A stretch of 64,000 nt of DNA, taken from assembly GCF_014697545.1 (NCBI RefSeq), contig NZ_JACJSA010000018.1, forward strand, positions 1 to 64,000. Direction: 5' to 3'. The notes under the pieces are model-generated. The model was not told where the DNA came from, searched no databases, and worked only from the letters and a program-made list of their open reading frames with translations. Shown in pieces: positions 63,443 through 64,000 of this stretch. The first letter of the stretch is position 1; each line of letters starts with the position of its first letter. Made by a program: the position numbers and the translations under genes. This DNA comes from Oscillatoria sp. FACHB-1407 (GTDB lineage: Bacteria; Cyanobacteriota; Cyanobacteriia; Elainellales; Elainellaceae).

Positions 63443-64000
63443 ATGCTGGGAACGTTGCTAGGTGGGCGATATAAAATTACTGCGATTTTAGGAGCTGGCG
63501 GCTTTGGTCAGACCTATATGGCAGAAGATACCGAACGTCCAGGCAACCCTCTCTGTGTGGTCAAGCAGTTTAAGCCAGCCAGCCAGGATTCGCGGTTTTT
63601 AGAAGTTGCTCGTCGTCTGTTTCACACGGAGGTTGAAACCCTGCGACGGTTGGGGCAGCACGATCGCATCCCAGAGCTGTACGGTTTTTTTGAGGAAGAC
63701 CAGGAGTTTTATCTGGCGCAGGAATTTATTGATGGCACGCCCCTCAGCGACGAGTTTATTCGCAATGGACGGTTGAGCGAGGCAGATATTATCGAGTTGC
63801 TCAAAGATGTGTTGGCAACGCTGGAGTTCGTCCACACCAATCGAGTGATTCACCGCGATATCAAACCTGCCAACCTGATTCGCCGCAAGAGTGACGGCAA
63901 GATTGTCCTGATTGACTTTGGGGCAGTTAAAGAAATTCAGACGCAACTGGTTGGTGAATCAGGGCAAAGTAGCTTTACTGTTGGGATCGGTACTCAGGGC
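63443..64000 (+). CDS. serine/threonine protein kinase, N-terminal part (runs off the window)
   Basis: The first 186 residues of a Hanks-type kinase starting MLGTLLGGRYKI. Gly-rich loop LGAGGFGQTY, catalytic Lys in CVVKQF, HRDIKPANLI as catalytic loop, and DFGAVKEI for the metal site. The window ends shortly after the activation segment (TVGIGTQG). The glycine-rich opening and FKPA segment are typical of cyanobacterial PknB-type kinases. The C-terminal architecture is unknown. Confidence 0.93.
   Translation, partial: MLGTLLGGRYKITAILGAGGFGQTYMAEDTERPGNPLCVVKQFKPASQDSRFLEVARRLFHTEVETLRRLGQHDRIPELYGFFEEDQEFYLAQEFIDGTPLSDEFIRNGRLSEADIIELLKDVLATLEFVHTNRVIHRDIKPANLIRRKSDGKIVLIDFGAVKEIQTQLVGESGQSSFTVGIGTQG

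Overview
The window is from a cyanobacterial chromosome, probably a filamentous one. The evidence is frequent HIP1-type GCGATCGC octamers, photosystem and pigment genes (psbI, a high-light-inducible protein, hemE, hemJ, crtH), several cyanobacteria-restricted families (DUF2811, DUF3769), a phytochrome-like GAF histidine kinase, and heptanucleotide tandem arrays of the STRR type. I found no rRNA, tRNA or CRISPR. The genus cannot be set from this window.

Layout. 0-9.5 kb: a RAYT transposase remnant, a very large triple-TIR/WD40 protein, a B12-binding radical SAM enzyme, a gene-free stretch with a phased cluster of DnaA boxes (oriC or DnaA-titration candidate), DUF2811 and hemJ. 9.7-27.3 kb: a large phosphonate locus. 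The plus strand carries phnG-H-I-J-K-L-M, a second PhnM-like gene, a 2H phosphoesterase, a PhnZ-like HD oxygenase, a GNAT, a HAD phosphatase and a methyltransferase. The minus strand carries the transporter phnC-D-E and the GntR regulator phnF. A class III cyclase-domain gene lies on the minus strand inside the cluster. 27.3-37.6 kb: PIN-PhoH ATPase, Uma2, small unknowns, a broken TIR gene, NUDIX, HLIP, a DUF3769 LptD-like outer-membrane protein and psbI. 38-64 kb: mostly core genes (hemE, sui1/yciH, trpB, an RNase D-type exonuclease, pyk, crtH, upp, yggT, aroE) plus two sensor kinases, an RND efflux pair, a DUF790/Bax1 nuclease and the start of a Ser/Thr kinase.

How the phosphonate locus works. 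PhnCDE imports phosphonate. PhnGHIJKL and PhnM are the C-P lyase pathway. No PhnP or PhnN is present, and the 2H phosphoesterase is a chemically sensible substitute for PhnP. The HD protein keeps every iron and substrate residue I can place from PhnZ, so a second, oxidative C-P cleavage route may be encoded beside the radical route. A 16-bp palindrome of GntR/HutC type lies at the phnG promoter and, with two mismatches, upstream of phnC. A Pho-box-like triple repeat precedes phnC. PhnF repression plus phosphate control is the natural reading.

Repeats are the other theme. Heptamer arrays of (A/G)GT(C/T)A(A/G)T fill most phn intergenic spaces and have expanded inside phnI, adding roughly 150 residues to the protein. 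A short REP-like palindrome lies inside the reading frames of phnG, the 2H gene and the C-terminus of a sensor kinase. Several MITE-like families (98 bp with TCA/TGA target duplication; about 110 bp with TA duplication) are nested in an older multi-hairpin repeat, and filled and empty sites can be compared inside the window.
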